DNA of 33,959 bases from Clostridiaceae bacterium (GTDB lineage: Bacteria; Bacillota; Clostridia; Saccharofermentanales; Saccharofermentanaceae), in NCBI GenBank assembly GCA_012729635.1, contig JAAYCT010000006.1:1-33959 (forward strand), written 5' to 3'. A program made the translations under genes and the position numbers. Positions 8,085 through 17,092 of this stretch are shown here, in pieces. The notes under the pieces were generated by a model that ran no database searches, was not told the DNA's origin, and worked only from the letters and a program-made list of their open reading frames with translations. Every line of letters begins with the position of its first letter. Position 1 is the first letter of the stretch.

Positions 8085-8759
8085 CTAACCTTCATCACAA
8101 TCCGTCTGCTTCTGGTCATTGGCGTCGGCAAGGCTATCGATCGAAACCTGCCGTACGTCACGGGTCCCCGCCGCAGTTTCCAGAGATTCTTCCAGATCCC
8201 GAATCGTACTGTACATCATCAGATCCATGGCGGGCATTTCGGTTGCCGATTCGATTCCGAACTCCATCAAGAACTGCTGGGTCGTTTCAAACAGTACGGG
8301 TCTGCCCGGAGCATCCAACGTGCCGCATTCCTGAATCCAACCCCGTTCCAGAAGCCTCGCAATAATGCTGTCGCTGCTCACTCCTCGTACCGATTCAACC
8401 TGCGCCCTCGTAACCGGCTGGTTATACGCAACGACGGCCAATGTTTCATAGGTTGCCTGAGACATCGGCGGACGGCTTCTCGGGCGAAAAAAGCGCTCAA
8501 GAATCGTCTTCATTTCAGGCTTCGTACACATCACATAATCGTTTTCAAGCCGTCGAACCGTTAATCCGCGATGATGATCGTGTTTATATGTATCCGAAAG
8601 CGTATTCAATACTTCCGTAACCACCTTCTCGTCCGTCCCCGTAATTTCGCAAATCCGATCGATGGAGACCGGGTCACCGGAAGCAAATAACACCGCTTCC
8701 AGTGCGGCCGGGAGTTCGTCCCGGGAAAGGGAGAATTCGTCGTTTTGAACCTCCGTCAT
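8085..8759 (-). CDS. scpB: Segregation and condensation protein B
   Basis: This 224-residue protein is the ScpB partner of the SMC-ScpAB complex that compacts and separates chromosomes. Two winged-helix domains are seen: about 12-90 (ALEAVLFASGDPVSIDRI) and 95-175, with the family signature TYETLAVVAYNQPVTRAQVESVRGV (seen here at about 104-128), then GRPVLFETT. The start overlaps the scpA stop (8756-8759), the usual arrangement for these coupled genes. The last 45 residues are acidic and poorly conserved. Confidence 0.96.
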   Translation of the reverse strand: MTEVQNDEFSLSRDELPAALEAVLFASGDPVSIDRICEITGTDEKVVTEVLNTLSDTYKHDHHRGLTVRRLENDYVMCTKPEMKTILERFFRPRSRPPMSQATYETLAVVAYNQPVTRAQVESVRGVSSDSIIARLLERGWIQECGTLDAPGRPVLFETTQQFLMEFGIESATEMPAMDLMMYSTIRDLEESLETAAGTRDVRQVSIDSLADANDQKQTDCDEG

Positions 8760-9577
8760 ATCTGCTGCTCCTTGCGGACTTTATGCGGTTCCTTCAGATA
8801 CATCCGGCTTTCCTTTCTCGAACGCTCTTCTTTCTTCGACAGCAAAATAACATCAAACGGCCGTTCCTGATCGGCGGAGATTCGATTACTTCGCAGAAGC
8901 TCAAGCACAGCCAAAAACCCAGCAACCTTTTCCGCCGGCTCCGTCTCCGCGGAAGGAAATAATTCGTGAAAAAATACCCGGCCTTTCTCTATGAGTTTTT
9001 GCCATACGGCTTTCATTTTATCACGAATCGAGATTTTTTCGCGTTTTAGAAGGTGTGTGATTTTTGAGGAAATATCCGCGAACCGCATCTCGTTTCTGGC
9101 ACAAACAGCCATGACCGCTCGATTGTAGCCCTCCGGATCAAATTCCTGAGGAATACTCAAAACATTGATCCCGATGGTTCGGGGAAGGGTCGGAAGTTTA
9201 TAAACACAATCCGAGTAATACGAATACCGCTCCCGAAGATCCTTCGCGAGTACCTTACACCTTCTGTACTGCAGAAGACGAATCACCAGCTCTTCCCTGG
9301 GATCGTCACATTCTTCCGTTAAACGACCTCCCCGAGGTCCGGGAAGAAGCATTTTGGACTTAATATGAATCAGGGTCGCGGCCATCACTAAGAATTCGGA
9401 GGCGATCTCCATGTCCAACTCGCTCATCTCCCCGAGAAAGTCCAAGTATTGATCGGTGATTTCGGAAATCGGGATGTCGTAAATATCTATATCGTTCTTC
9501 TCGATTAAGTGAAAGAGAAGATCCATCGGCCCTTCGAACCGGTCAATTTTCAGATCAAAAATCCGATGGGAACCCAT
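8756..9577 (-). CDS. scpA: Segregation and condensation protein A
   Basis: This 273-residue kleisin links the two SMC heads. The N-terminal region has the diagnostic DRFEGPMDLLFHLIEKNDIDI run (only part quoted: FEGPMDLLFHLI at about 14-25), then EFLVMAATLIHIKSKMLLP at about 61-79. The C-terminal winged helix appears at about 215-250 (VAGFLAVLELLRSNRI). AGGAG lies 8 bases before the ATG. The gene is 32 bases after trpS and overlaps scpB by 4 bases. Confidence 0.96.
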   Translation of the reverse strand: MGSHRIFDLKIDRFEGPMDLLFHLIEKNDIDIYDIPISEITDQYLDFLGEMSELDMEIASEFLVMAATLIHIKSKMLLPGPRGGRLTEECDDPREELVIRLLQYRRCKVLAKDLRERYSYYSDCVYKLPTLPRTIGINVLSIPQEFDPEGYNRAVMAVCARNEMRFADISSKITHLLKREKISIRDKMKAVWQKLIEKGRVFFHELFPSAETEPAEKVAGFLAVLELLRSNRISADQERPFDVILLSKKEERSRKESRMYLKEPHKVRKEQQI

Positions 9578-9609
9578 TCGTCCTTCTCCTTTTCGAAAGT
9601 CATCCGATA

Positions 9610-10602
9610 CTATTTGAAGCCGATGCGCACCGCTTCACGAGCTTCCTCAATCGTTCGTTCGGCCTTCTCCCGCGCCTTTACGGATCCGTCGCGAAGTATG
9701 TCGAGAAGCTCATTTTCATTTTCGAGAAGCTTTTGTCTCTTCTCGAAAATCGGCGTGTGGAATTTTTCCATTTTTTCCTGAAGAATCTTCTTGCAGGCAA
9801 CACAACCGATACAGCCTTTTCTGCATTCCTGTTCGATCCGGTCAATTTCACTTTCACTGAACACTTTATGGAACGCAAAAACCGTACAGACTTCCGGATG
9901 TCCCGGATCGTCCTTACGGATTCGGGCCGGGTCGGTAATCATGCTCATAACTTTTTTACGAACCTCATCGGGGTCATCCCCCAAGGCAATCGTATTATTG
10001 TAGCTTTTGCTCATTTTACGTCCGTCCGTCCCCGGTAATACCTTAGACTTGGTAAGAAGCGGTTGCGGCTCGGGAAAGACTTCCTTTTCATAAAGGAAAT
10101 TGAATCTTCGCGCAATCTCTCTTGTGATTTCAAGATGCGGAATCTGGTCCTCGCCGACCGGAACATAATCCGCCTTGTATATCAGAATATCAGCCGCCTG
10201 AAGCACCGGATATCCTAAAAATCCGTGGGTTGCGATATCTTTTTCGCTAATATTTGCCATCATATCTTTATACGTCGGACATCTCTCCAACCACGAAAGA
10301 GGCGTATTCATTCCGAGCAAAAGATAAAGCTCCGCGTGTACCGTAATCTGTGATTGAAGGAAAAGCGTCGATTGGGAAGGATCCAGACCGCTTGCCAAAA
10401 AATCCGCCATTAAACTGATTGTGTTTTTTCGAAGCATTGCCGTATCGCTGTATCCGGTCGTGAGCGCATGCCAGTCCGCAATAAAAAAATGGCAGTCATA
10501 ATCCTCCTGCAGACGCACCCAGTTCTCGAGCGCACCGAAATAATTCCCGAGGTGGATATTCCCCGTCGGTCGCGATCCGGACAGAACAATCTTTTTACTC
10601 AT
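9610..10602 (-). CDS. trpS: Tryptophanyl-tRNA synthetase with predicted [4Fe-4S] motif
   Basis: This 330-residue class I enzyme charges tRNA-Trp. The HIGH-type motif is TGNIHLGN at 13-20 and the KMSKS motif is GRKMSKSYNN at 194-203. The C-terminal tRNA-binding region has five cysteines: C239, C260, C264, C267 and C270. C239-x20-C260-x6-C267-x2-C270 closely matches the C-x22-C-x6-C-x2-C motif that binds an iron-sulfur cluster in Thermotoga maritima TrpRS. An oxygen-sensitive cluster would fit an anaerobe. GGAGG lies 7 bases before the ATG. It sits between the M50 protease gene and scpA, a common order in Clostridia. No T-box precedes it. Confidence 0.96.
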   Translation of the reverse strand: MSKKIVLSGSRPTGNIHLGNYFGALENWVRLQEDYDCHFFIADWHALTTGYSDTAMLRKNTISLMADFLASGLDPSQSTLFLQSQITVHAELYLLLGMNTPLSWLERCPTYKDMMANISEKDIATHGFLGYPVLQAADILIYKADYVPVGEDQIPHLEITREIARRFNFLYEKEVFPEPQPLLTKSKVLPGTDGRKMSKSYNNTIALGDDPDEVRKKVMSMITDPARIRKDDPGHPEVCTVFAFHKVFSESEIDRIEQECRKGCIGCVACKKILQEKMEKFHTPIFEKRQKLLENENELLDILRDGSVKAREKAERTIEEAREAVRIGFK

Positions 10603-10628
10603 ATGACAACCTCCATATATCCTGAAAG

Positions 10629-10645
10629 CCGGATCATCGATCCGG
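10629..10645 (-). other. Intercistronic hairpin before trpS
   Basis: CCGGATC and GATCCGG form a perfect 7-bp stem with a 3-base loop in the 60-base gap between the M50 gene and trpS. On the minus strand it is followed by CTTTC, too weak a U-run for a sure terminator. It may partly reduce read-through or protect the mRNA. Confidence 0.4.
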
Positions 10646-10662
10646 TCTCGTCGGCTTCGGTT

Positions 10663-11415
10663 CTAATTCATCGATATCAGATTGTTGATCTCAATGTTAA
10701 CGGGCGAAAGAAAGTCAAGAGGGGTTTGAATAATATAACGAAACGGCTTCTGAACCATTTCGACCAGAGAATACAACGGGCTGGACTGAACAATCACCCC
10801 GATAACAATCAAAGCGAACAGAGCACCCGAAAAATAACGCTCATATTTTTGAAAGCGAAGTCTGTATTTTACGGGAATGAATGTCTCCAATATATGATAT
10901 CCGTCAAGCGGCGGAAACGGTAACAGATTAAATGCCATAAGCATCAGATTGAAGTGAAAAAACATCAGCATGACCTGAATCACCATTTGATAAGCAAATA
11001 TGGATCCGGATGATGTAAACGATGTATTGGAGACAACCACGTTTACGAGTGTAAATAAAAAGTAGGCGATCCATGCCGAGATAAAATTGGCGGTCACACC
11101 CGCGACGCTTACAATACGAACCATCGAGTCTTTACTTTTCAGTCTCGTAAGCTTGGAATAATTCACCGGAATCGGTTTGGCCCAGCCAAATCCGACAAAT
11201 AAAAACATCATGGCACCAAAAGGATCAATATGCTTGGTCGGGTTCATCGTAAGCCGCCCCATCAGCTTCGCAGTATCGTCGCCGAGCAGATGCGCGGAAT
11301 ATCCGTGCATGAATTCATGGATGGAAAACGAATATCCCAACACCAGAATGAACATGGCCAGAATCAGAATAATTTCATGTACCGACCTGCCGGACCCTAA
11401 AATACTGAAAAGCAT
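10663..11415 (-). CDS. Site-2 protease family (M50) membrane metalloprotease
   Basis: This 250-residue protein has the intramembrane zinc protease signature HEFMH at H33-E34-H37 within the first hydrophobic helix and the third ligand D171 in FPPLDGYHIL. Further hydrophobic segments lie at about 12-32, 64-78, 100-128 and 140-170, giving a compact S2P core. There are no PDZ or CBS domains. Substrate unknown; related proteins occur beside trpS-scpAB in many Bacillota. GGGAGA precedes the ATG, 9 bases after the ileS stop, so it is in the ileS transcript. Confidence 0.93.
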   Translation of the reverse strand: MLFSILGSGRSVHEIILILAMFILVLGYSFSIHEFMHGYSAHLLGDDTAKLMGRLTMNPTKHIDPFGAMMFLFVGFGWAKPIPVNYSKLTRLKSKDSMVRIVSVAGVTANFISAWIAYFLFTLVNVVVSNTSFTSSGSIFAYQMVIQVMLMFFHFNLMLMAFNLLPFPPLDGYHILETFIPVKYRLRFQKYERYFSGALFALIVIGVIVQSSPLYSLVEMVQKPFRYIIQTPLDFLSPVNIEINNLISMN

Positions 11416-11424
11416 AGTTTCTCC

Positions 11425-14400
11425 CTATTCATTTACCTGTCGAACCGTCGCGAAATTACATATCTGTCCGTTAATGTCCCATTGCTTCTTATCTCCTGCC
11501 GTTCCCTCGGAAATACTGGTTGCGAGCACCTCGGACGCTATAAATTCACGGTTCTTCTCGATAATCCGTGCAATCTCATCATTTCCGGAGTAGTGCAGAA
11601 TGATTCGGTCGGTTACATCATAACCCGACTCCTTCCGATGTGTCTGGATCTTCGAGATTATCTCGCGCACAAAGCCCTCTTCGATCAGTTCGGGCGTCAT
11701 TTTCGTAAGAAGCGAAACCGTAAATTCATGATCCGACTGAGTCGATAAGCCATCGGGTTGGACCGTTTCAATCAGCAAATCATCCTTGCTCAACGCATAG
11801 CTCTCTCCGTCCAGCTCAATGGTCACATAACCGCTGTCCTCCAACAGGGCAACGGTTTTCTTTCCCGGAAGCGCAAGAATCCGTTCTTTTGCGTCATTGA
11901 TACGGGCACCGAAGCGCTTGCCCAGCGTTTTGAACTGCGGTTTGATCGAGTAATCCAGAAGGTCTCCGGAATCTTTGAGAAAAACGACCTCGCGGACGTT
12001 AAGCTCTTCGCGAATAATGGCCAGATATTCCTCCGAAAGTTCTGTCGGTGAGACCGCGTAGAGTTTTGAAAGAGGCTGACGATTCTTGATCGATGACTGG
12101 TTCCTGCATGCCCTGCCCAAGAAAACGATTTTCTGTGCAACATCCATCCGCTTTTCAAGCTCCGGGTCAATCCGATCAGTCTCCATGACCGGAAAATCAC
12201 ACATGTGAACGGAGATCGGCGCATCTTGAGACGTTCTTCGCACCAGATTCTGGTAGATGGATTCCGTAATAAAAGGAACAAACGGCGCGGCAAGCCTGAT
12301 CAATCGCTCCAAGGTCGTGTAAAGCGTCATATACGCCGCCGTTTTGTCCGGAGTCATCTCAGTGCCCCAGTATCGATCCCGGCAACGTCGAACATACCAG
12401 TTGGAAAGCTCGTCGACGAAAGATTCCATCATCCGGCTTGATCCGGTAATGTCATAGGCGGTCATCTTTTCATCCACCGCACCGATCAGAGTGTTCAGCT
12501 TCGAAAGAATCCAATGATCCATAACCGTCAACACACAATCATCAATGGATATTCCGGACGGATCAAATCCGTCTATGTTCGCGTACATGACATAAAACGC
12601 ATAGGTGTTCCAAAGCGTTCCCAGAAATTTTCTCTGGATTTCGGATACGGCGGAATCCGAAAATCGGCTCGGCAGCCACGGCGCACTCGAACTGCAAAAA
12701 TACCAGCGCGCGGCGTCCGCCCCCTGCTTGTTGAGGATATCCCAGGGATCAACGACATTGCCCTTGTGCTTGCTCATCTTGATACCGTCTTTGTCCTGCA
12801 CCAATCCCATAACGATACAATTCATAAACGGAGATTTTCCGAAAAGTTGTGTGCTGATCGCCAGAAGCGAATAAAACCATCCGCGCGTCTGGTCGAGCGC
12901 CTCCGAGATAAACTCGCACGGGAAGTGCTTTTCGAAAAAATCCTTGTTTTCAAATGGATAATGATACTGGGCAAAGGGCATCGCTCCGGAATCGAACCAA
13001 CAATCAATGACCTCCGGGACGCGGGTCATTTTTTCTCCGCACTTCTCACAACGGATGTGCACACGGTCGACATAGGGCTTATGAAGCTCAATATCCTCCG
13101 GACAGTCATCGGACAGCCGTTTGAGCTCCTCAATGGACCCGACGCAGTGGCGATGTCCGCATGCGCATTCCCAGACCGGAAGCGGCGTACCCCAGTAACG
13201 CTCGCGAGAGATTCCCCAGTCCACGAGGTTTTCAAGAAAATTGCCCATGCGCCCGTCCCGAATACTCTCCGGATACCAGGATACGGATTGATTTGACCGG
13301 ATCAAAGCGTCCTTCACCTTTGTCATCGCGATGAACCAAGATGTTCTCGCGTAATAAATCAATGGAGTATCGCAACGCCAACAGAAGGGGTAATCATGCT
13401 CATAAGGCATCTTGCGAAGCATTTTTCCTTCGACGTTAAGCCGCTTAATCAGAAGCGGGTCGGCATCCTTGACAAACAAACCCGCAAATTCTTCCGCCTC
13501 GTCCGGCAGGGTCCCGTCCTCTCGAACCAGTTGTACAAACGGAAGATCATAATCCGCTCCGACACGCGCGTCGTCTTCACCGAAAGCCGGAGCGATATGA
13601 ACGATACCGGTGCCGTCATTCATCGTAACATAGTCATCCGCCGTCACCCGAAACGCGACTTTGCCGGAGGCCTTCACCGCTTCGTTCGCGAACGGGAAAA
13701 GCGGCTCGTAACGCTTACCGACCAAATCGTTACCCGGCATCCTTTTTTCGATCCGATAATCCTCAAAAAGAGTCGGCGCAAGAACACCGGCCATATAGTA
13801 ATAAACGGTTTTTTCGGTTCCGTCGATATCCTTGGGGACGGAAATCAATACATATTCATCTTCGGGATTTACGCACAGGGCGACATTTGAAGGCAGTGTC
13901 CAGGGCGTCGTCGTCCATGACGCAAAATATGTGTCCTCTTCATCATTAACCTTGAATCGGACGAATACCGAATTTTCCTTGATCAGCCGATAGCCCTGTG
14001 CAACCTCATGGCTCGAGAGCGAGGTTCCGCACCGCGGGCAATACGGAACAATTTTGTGACCTTTGTAGAGCATATCCTTTTCCCACATCGATTTGAGTGC
14101 CCACCACTCGGACTCGATGTAATGATTCTCGTATGTGACATACGGGTGCTCCATATCCGCCCAAAAACCGACGCGATCGGACATGAATTGCCATTCGTCC
14201 AGATACTTCCAGACCGATTCCTTGCACTTTTTTATAAACGGCTCCACGCCGTATGCTTCGATTTCCGGTTTTCCGTTGATTCCGAGCATTTTCTCGACCT
14301 CGAGCTCAACCGGTAGTCCATGGGTATCCCAGCCGGCTTTAAATTCGACGCGAGCGCCTTTCATCCCGTGAAAACGAGGAATGACGTCTTTAATTACTCG

Positions 14401-14586
14401 GGTTTTGATATGCCCGAAATGCGGCTTTCCGTTTGCCGTCGGAGGGCCGTCATACAGGGTAAAGGTCCGATTCGTTTCCTTTTCTTCTCGAATGGATCGA
14501 TTGCGAATATCATTTTCCTTCCAGAAGTTAAGGATTTCCTTTTCCCGCTTCATGAAATTCATGTCTGTCGATACTTTTTCGTACAT
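11425..14586 (-). CDS. ileS: Isoleucyl-tRNA synthetase, eukaryote-like type (IleRS2)
   Basis: This 1053-residue enzyme charges tRNA-Ile. The HIGH motif is HFGH at 56-59 in ANGKPHFGHI, and the KMSKS loop is KMSKHKGN at about residue 600. The editing domain motif WTTTPWTLPSN is present. Length and the SKHKGN form, with GWDTHGLPVELEVEK, point to the eukaryote-like IleRS2 type, known for low sensitivity to mupirocin. Zinc-type cysteine pairs appear at YCPRCG, ECACGHRHC and RCEKCG. The longer open frame starts at 14703, but I take the ATG at 14586 (MYEKVST) because AAGGAG lies 5 bases upstream and the upstream codons overlap a strong promoter. It leads the ileS-M50-trpS-scpAB run. Confidence 0.96.
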   Translation of the reverse strand: MYEKVSTDMNFMKREKEILNFWKENDIRNRSIREEKETNRTFTLYDGPPTANGKPHFGHIKTRVIKDVIPRFHGMKGARVEFKAGWDTHGLPVELEVEKMLGINGKPEIEAYGVEPFIKKCKESVWKYLDEWQFMSDRVGFWADMEHPYVTYENHYIESEWWALKSMWEKDMLYKGHKIVPYCPRCGTSLSSHEVAQGYRLIKENSVFVRFKVNDEEDTYFASWTTTPWTLPSNVALCVNPEDEYVLISVPKDIDGTEKTVYYYMAGVLAPTLFEDYRIEKRMPGNDLVGKRYEPLFPFANEAVKASGKVAFRVTADDYVTMNDGTGIVHIAPAFGEDDARVGADYDLPFVQLVREDGTLPDEAEEFAGLFVKDADPLLIKRLNVEGKMLRKMPYEHDYPFCWRCDTPLIYYARTSWFIAMTKVKDALIRSNQSVSWYPESIRDGRMGNFLENLVDWGISRERYWGTPLPVWECACGHRHCVGSIEELKRLSDDCPEDIELHKPYVDRVHIRCEKCGEKMTRVPEVIDCWFDSGAMPFAQYHYPFENKDFFEKHFPCEFISEALDQTRGWFYSLLAISTQLFGKSPFMNCIVMGLVQDKDGIKMSKHKGNVVDPWDILNKQGADAARWYFCSSSAPWLPSRFSDSAVSEIQRKFLGTLWNTYAFYVMYANIDGFDPSGISIDDCVLTVMDHWILSKLNTLIGAVDEKMTAYDITGSSRMMESFVDELSNWYVRRCRDRYWGTEMTPDKTAAYMTLYTTLERLIRLAAPFVPFITESIYQNLVRRTSQDAPISVHMCDFPVMETDRIDPELEKRMDVAQKIVFLGRACRNQSSIKNRQPLSKLYAVSPTELSEEYLAIIREELNVREVVFLKDSGDLLDYSIKPQFKTLGKRFGARINDAKERILALPGKKTVALLEDSGYVTIELDGESYALSKDDLLIETVQPDGLSTQSDHEFTVSLLTKMTPELIEEGFVREIISKIQTHRKESGYDVTDRIILHYSGNDEIARIIEKNREFIASEVLATSISEGTAGDKKQWDINGQICNFATVRQVNE

Positions 14587-14661
14587 GAGTGCTCCTTGAC
14601 GGCTTCCGACCGCATATCGTTGATGATGAAAACAGATAGAAACGCATACGTCCGATTTTTT

Positions 14662-14691
14662 ATTATATGGATTGTGAAGGATCACTGTCAA
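14662..14691 (-). promoter_or_regulatory. Sigma-A-type promoter of ileS
   Basis: On the minus strand TTGACA (14686-14691) and TATAAT (14662-14667) are both perfect consensus hexamers with an 18-base spacer. The expected transcript starts near 14655, leaving a leader of about 70 bases, too short for a T-box. The 189-base gap between the HD gene stop and ileS holds this promoter and no other clear element. Confidence 0.85.
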
Positions 14692-14775
14692 CCGAAACGT
14701 CACGCAAATCCGTTTTCGGTAAAAAGGACGGATATCCCGGAAGATTTCACAAAAACCAACCGAAAAACCCGTCTC

Positions 14776-15399
14776 CTATCCTCTCGTTTCAACGATATAC
14801 GCAGACTCCAGATCCGCCGTATGAATCGCGATTACCCCCGGAAAAAGCGCCGCCGACTCCGAAAACGGGTCAGGATAACCGTTTCGATCCGATCCCATAT
14901 GAAGACGAATCATCGCATATTCCTCATCGGTCAGACGGATGTGGCTTTGAATATAATAGCATGATTTTTCGCCGTGACCGACGGGAAATGAATCCTTGAC
15001 GGTCCAGACCTCTTTTTCGACCCAATTGGCGACTTCCTTGCCGTATGCGTTAATCTTCGTCCCTTCCTTGACATTTTTTGATTCCCGAACGTAAAAATTC
15101 ACCTTGCACAAGTCATGGAGAAGCGTTGTGATGATTATCGTATCGTCGGACAACCGTAACAGTCCCGACGAAACCTTCTGAACCAACAAATCGTATACGT
15201 TCAAGCTGTGTTTTGCCAGTCCGCCTTCGCATGCCAAATGGTACTTCGTGGATGCGGGTGCCGTATAGAAATCCGTTTTGGTCTCCATCCAATCGACCAG
15301 TCGCTCCATACCCGGTCGTCCGGTCGATATAAGAAGCTGATGAATTTTCTCTTTGTTCGCGCGAATCTCTTCCGCTCTGATCGTCTCATTCTCTTCCAT
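14776..15399 (-). CDS. HD-domain phosphohydrolase-like protein
   Basis: This 207-residue protein has the metal-binding pattern of HD hydrolases: H64 (LAKHSLNVYD), H95-D96 (LLHDLCK) and a late aspartate D196 (IHTADLESA). The segment FYTAPASTKYHLACEGG before the first histidine is typical of a small HD family of unknown substrate found in Clostridia. I chose the ATG at 15399, since AAGGA lies 7 bases upstream; the longer frame back to 15576 runs through the end of the upstream gene. It overlaps the pseudouridine synthase gene by 14 bases, so the two are coupled. Confidence 0.82.
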   Translation of the reverse strand: MEENETIRAEEIRANKEKIHQLLISTGRPGMERLVDWMETKTDFYTAPASTKYHLACEGGLAKHSLNVYDLLVQKVSSGLLRLSDDTIIITTLLHDLCKVNFYVRESKNVKEGTKINAYGKEVANWVEKEVWTVKDSFPVGHGEKSCYYIQSHIRLTDEEYAMIRLHMGSDRNGYPDPFSESAALFPGVIAIHTADLESAYIVETRG

Positions 15400-16126
15400 T
15401 GATCGATCCTTTCTTAAAAAGACTCCAAGGGGTGCCGTTCGGCATCGGAATATTGAATTCCATTGTCTCATTTGTAATCGGGTGCCGCAACCGAATCGAA
15501 TACGATTCAAGGCAAATGTCTCCTCGGAAGCCGCTCGAATCATGATACTTTCGATCTCCGAGTATCGGGTGCCCAAAATCGGACAGCTGCGCCCTGATTT
15601 GATGGGATCGTCCGGTGATCAGATCAATGCTCAGCAAAGAGACCTCAATTCTTTCGCCCGATCCATTCGTATAAAAACAGTTTCCGAGCGTTTCATACCG
15701 CAAGATCGCCTCTTTTGACGTTTCCGGAGCAGATTCGAGGGAATAAACATCGGAACGGTTGCGTTCCCTATCCTTAACCATCGCGGAACAAAGCTCCCCT
15801 TCGACGGGAAGGACGGTTCCGCAAACCACCGCGCGGTATTTTTTCTCCACGCATCGTTCCCGAATCTGTGCACTGATTCGCGAGGCGGATTTCCCGGTTT
15901 TTGCAAAGATCATCACGCCGCGAACCGGCCGATCCAAACGATGCAAAAGGCCGAGATAGACATTGCCCGGTTTGCTGTAACGTTCCTTAATATCTGCCTT
16001 AAGCATCGATAAAATATCGGGATCCCCCGTCACGTCCGCCTGAGACAGAACGCCGGCGGGCTTGATTACAACCAACAGATGGTTGTCCTCATACAAAATT
16101 TCCGGAACCGTCAATCGATCTTGCAC
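15386..16126 (-). CDS. RluA-family RNA pseudouridine synthase
   Basis: This protein of 246 residues isomerises uridine in RNA. The catalytic motif HRLDRPVRG, with the nucleophile aspartate, is at about 76-84, and GRSHQIRAQLSDFGHPILGD lies near 180. There is no S4 domain, so it is a single-domain RluA/RluC-like enzyme with unknown target. I chose the GTG start at 16126 because GGGGAG lies 6 bases upstream and the protein then begins at the conserved core; the open frame extends upstream to 16408 but those codons overlap the methyltransferase gene. The gene starts 29 bases after the methyltransferase stop. Confidence 0.88.
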   Translation of the reverse strand: MQDRLTVPEILYEDNHLLVVIKPAGVLSQADVTGDPDILSMLKADIKERYSKPGNVYLGLLHRLDRPVRGVMIFAKTGKSASRISAQIRERCVEKKYRAVVCGTVLPVEGELCSAMVKDRERNRSDVYSLESAPETSKEAILRYETLGNCFYTNGSGERIEVSLLSIDLITGRSHQIRAQLSDFGHPILGDRKYHDSSGFRGDICLESYSIRLRHPITNETMEFNIPMPNGTPWSLFKKGSINGRE

Positions 16127-16155
16127 AGCTTTCTCCCCGTATTCACTCAGGGCCT

Positions 16156-17055
16156 TTATCCTTCGGGCGTCCATCGCACCGTGGATCCGCACGGGAGAAT
16201 AACATTCATGCGGGATGCCGGAATGCCCAATTCCCCGCTCGTCACATGACCGCCGAATCGTTTTGATATCGTCAGTCCGATAATATTCTCCGTCGCCAAA
16301 GGCGAAAGTGCCGTCGCGTACGAGTTCAGGATAAAAAACAACGGCTGATCCGACAGAAGCTCGGAACATTTTTTTACCAACGGGTATAACGCATCTTCGA
16401 TCTTCCACAATTCACCGGACGGACCGCGTCCGTACGCAGGCGGATCCATAATAATCCCGTCATACTGTCGGTTGCGGCGAATCTCACGGTCAACAAAACG
16501 TCCGCAGTCCTCCGCGATAAACCGAATATATGATGATTCCAGTCCGGATGCGATTACATTTTCTTTTGCGCGGGCAATCATTCCCTTGGAGGCATCCACA
16601 TGAACGATTTCCGTTGCACCGGCGACGGCGGCAGCTAATGTCGCACCGCCTGTATACGCGAAAAGATTGAGAATGCGAATCGGACGCTCCCGCTTTTTTG
16701 CCGACTGAATCATTTCACCCAAAAAGTCCCAATTGACACTCTGCTCGGGAAACAATCCGGTATGCTTAAAGCCGGTCGGTTCGATATAGAAAACAAGTCT
16801 TCCGCCGATCGCCGGATAGGATATCTTCCATTTTCGCGGTAAGGCAATCCGCGTCGACCAGGAACCGCCGCCGGAATCGGACCGGTGATATACGGCGTGC
16901 GGCTCGGGCCAAGCCTCATGATCCGCTCCCGCGTCCGCCGGCCAGACGGCCTGCGGATCGGGACGCTTCAGGTAATATTCGCCCCATCGCTCGAATTTAT
17001 CCCCGCCACCGGCAAACATCAATTCATAATCGCTGAATCGGTCCGCTAAAAACAT
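16156..17055 (-). CDS. Class I SAM-dependent methyltransferase (RlmI/RlmK-like)
   Basis: This 299-residue protein has the SAM-binding motif I NLFAYTGGATL (130-140), motif II HVDASKGMIARAKEN (152-166) and motif IV MDPPAYGRG (203-211). The order and the FKHTGLFPEQSVNWDFL segment before motif I resemble the COG1092 rRNA methyltransferases related to RlmI and RlmK, but the N-terminal PUA domain is absent, so the target is uncertain. GAGGA lies 7 bases before the ATG. It is the first gene of a new unit, with the RluA-type synthase directly after it, which suggests an RNA modification role for both. Confidence 0.86.
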   Translation of the reverse strand: MFLADRFSDYELMFAGGGDKFERWGEYYLKRPDPQAVWPADAGADHEAWPEPHAVYHRSDSGGGSWSTRIALPRKWKISYPAIGGRLVFYIEPTGFKHTGLFPEQSVNWDFLGEMIQSAKKRERPIRILNLFAYTGGATLAAAVAGATEIVHVDASKGMIARAKENVIASGLESSYIRFIAEDCGRFVDREIRRNRQYDGIIMDPPAYGRGPSGELWKIEDALYPLVKKCSELLSDQPLFFILNSYATALSPLATENIIGLTISKRFGGHVTSGELGIPASRMNVILPCGSTVRWTPEG

Positions 17056-17083
17056 ACGCTATTCCTCTCGGTTACTCAGCAAT

Positions 17084-17092
17084 ATTATAGCA
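17084..17092 (-). promoter_or_regulatory. Extended -10 promoter of the methyltransferase operon
   Basis: TGCTATAAT on the minus strand is an extended -10 element 28 bases upstream of the methyltransferase ATG. No good -35 is present; that place is taken by the terminator stem of the upstream gene. Confidence 0.6.

Noticed and set aside
10603-10662. A T-box or attenuator before trpS.
   Set aside because: The gap is 60 bases and holds just a 7-bp hairpin; trpS is probably expressed from the ileS transcript.
11425-14703. The longest open frame of ileS, starting at 14703.
   Set aside because: Its first 39 codons run through the TATAAT/TTGACA promoter and have no family similarity; the ATG at 14586 has a Shine-Dalgarno site.
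14587-14775. A T-box riboswitch before ileS.
   Set aside because: The promoter leaves a leader of only about 70 bases and no T-box sequence or antiterminator pairing is visible.
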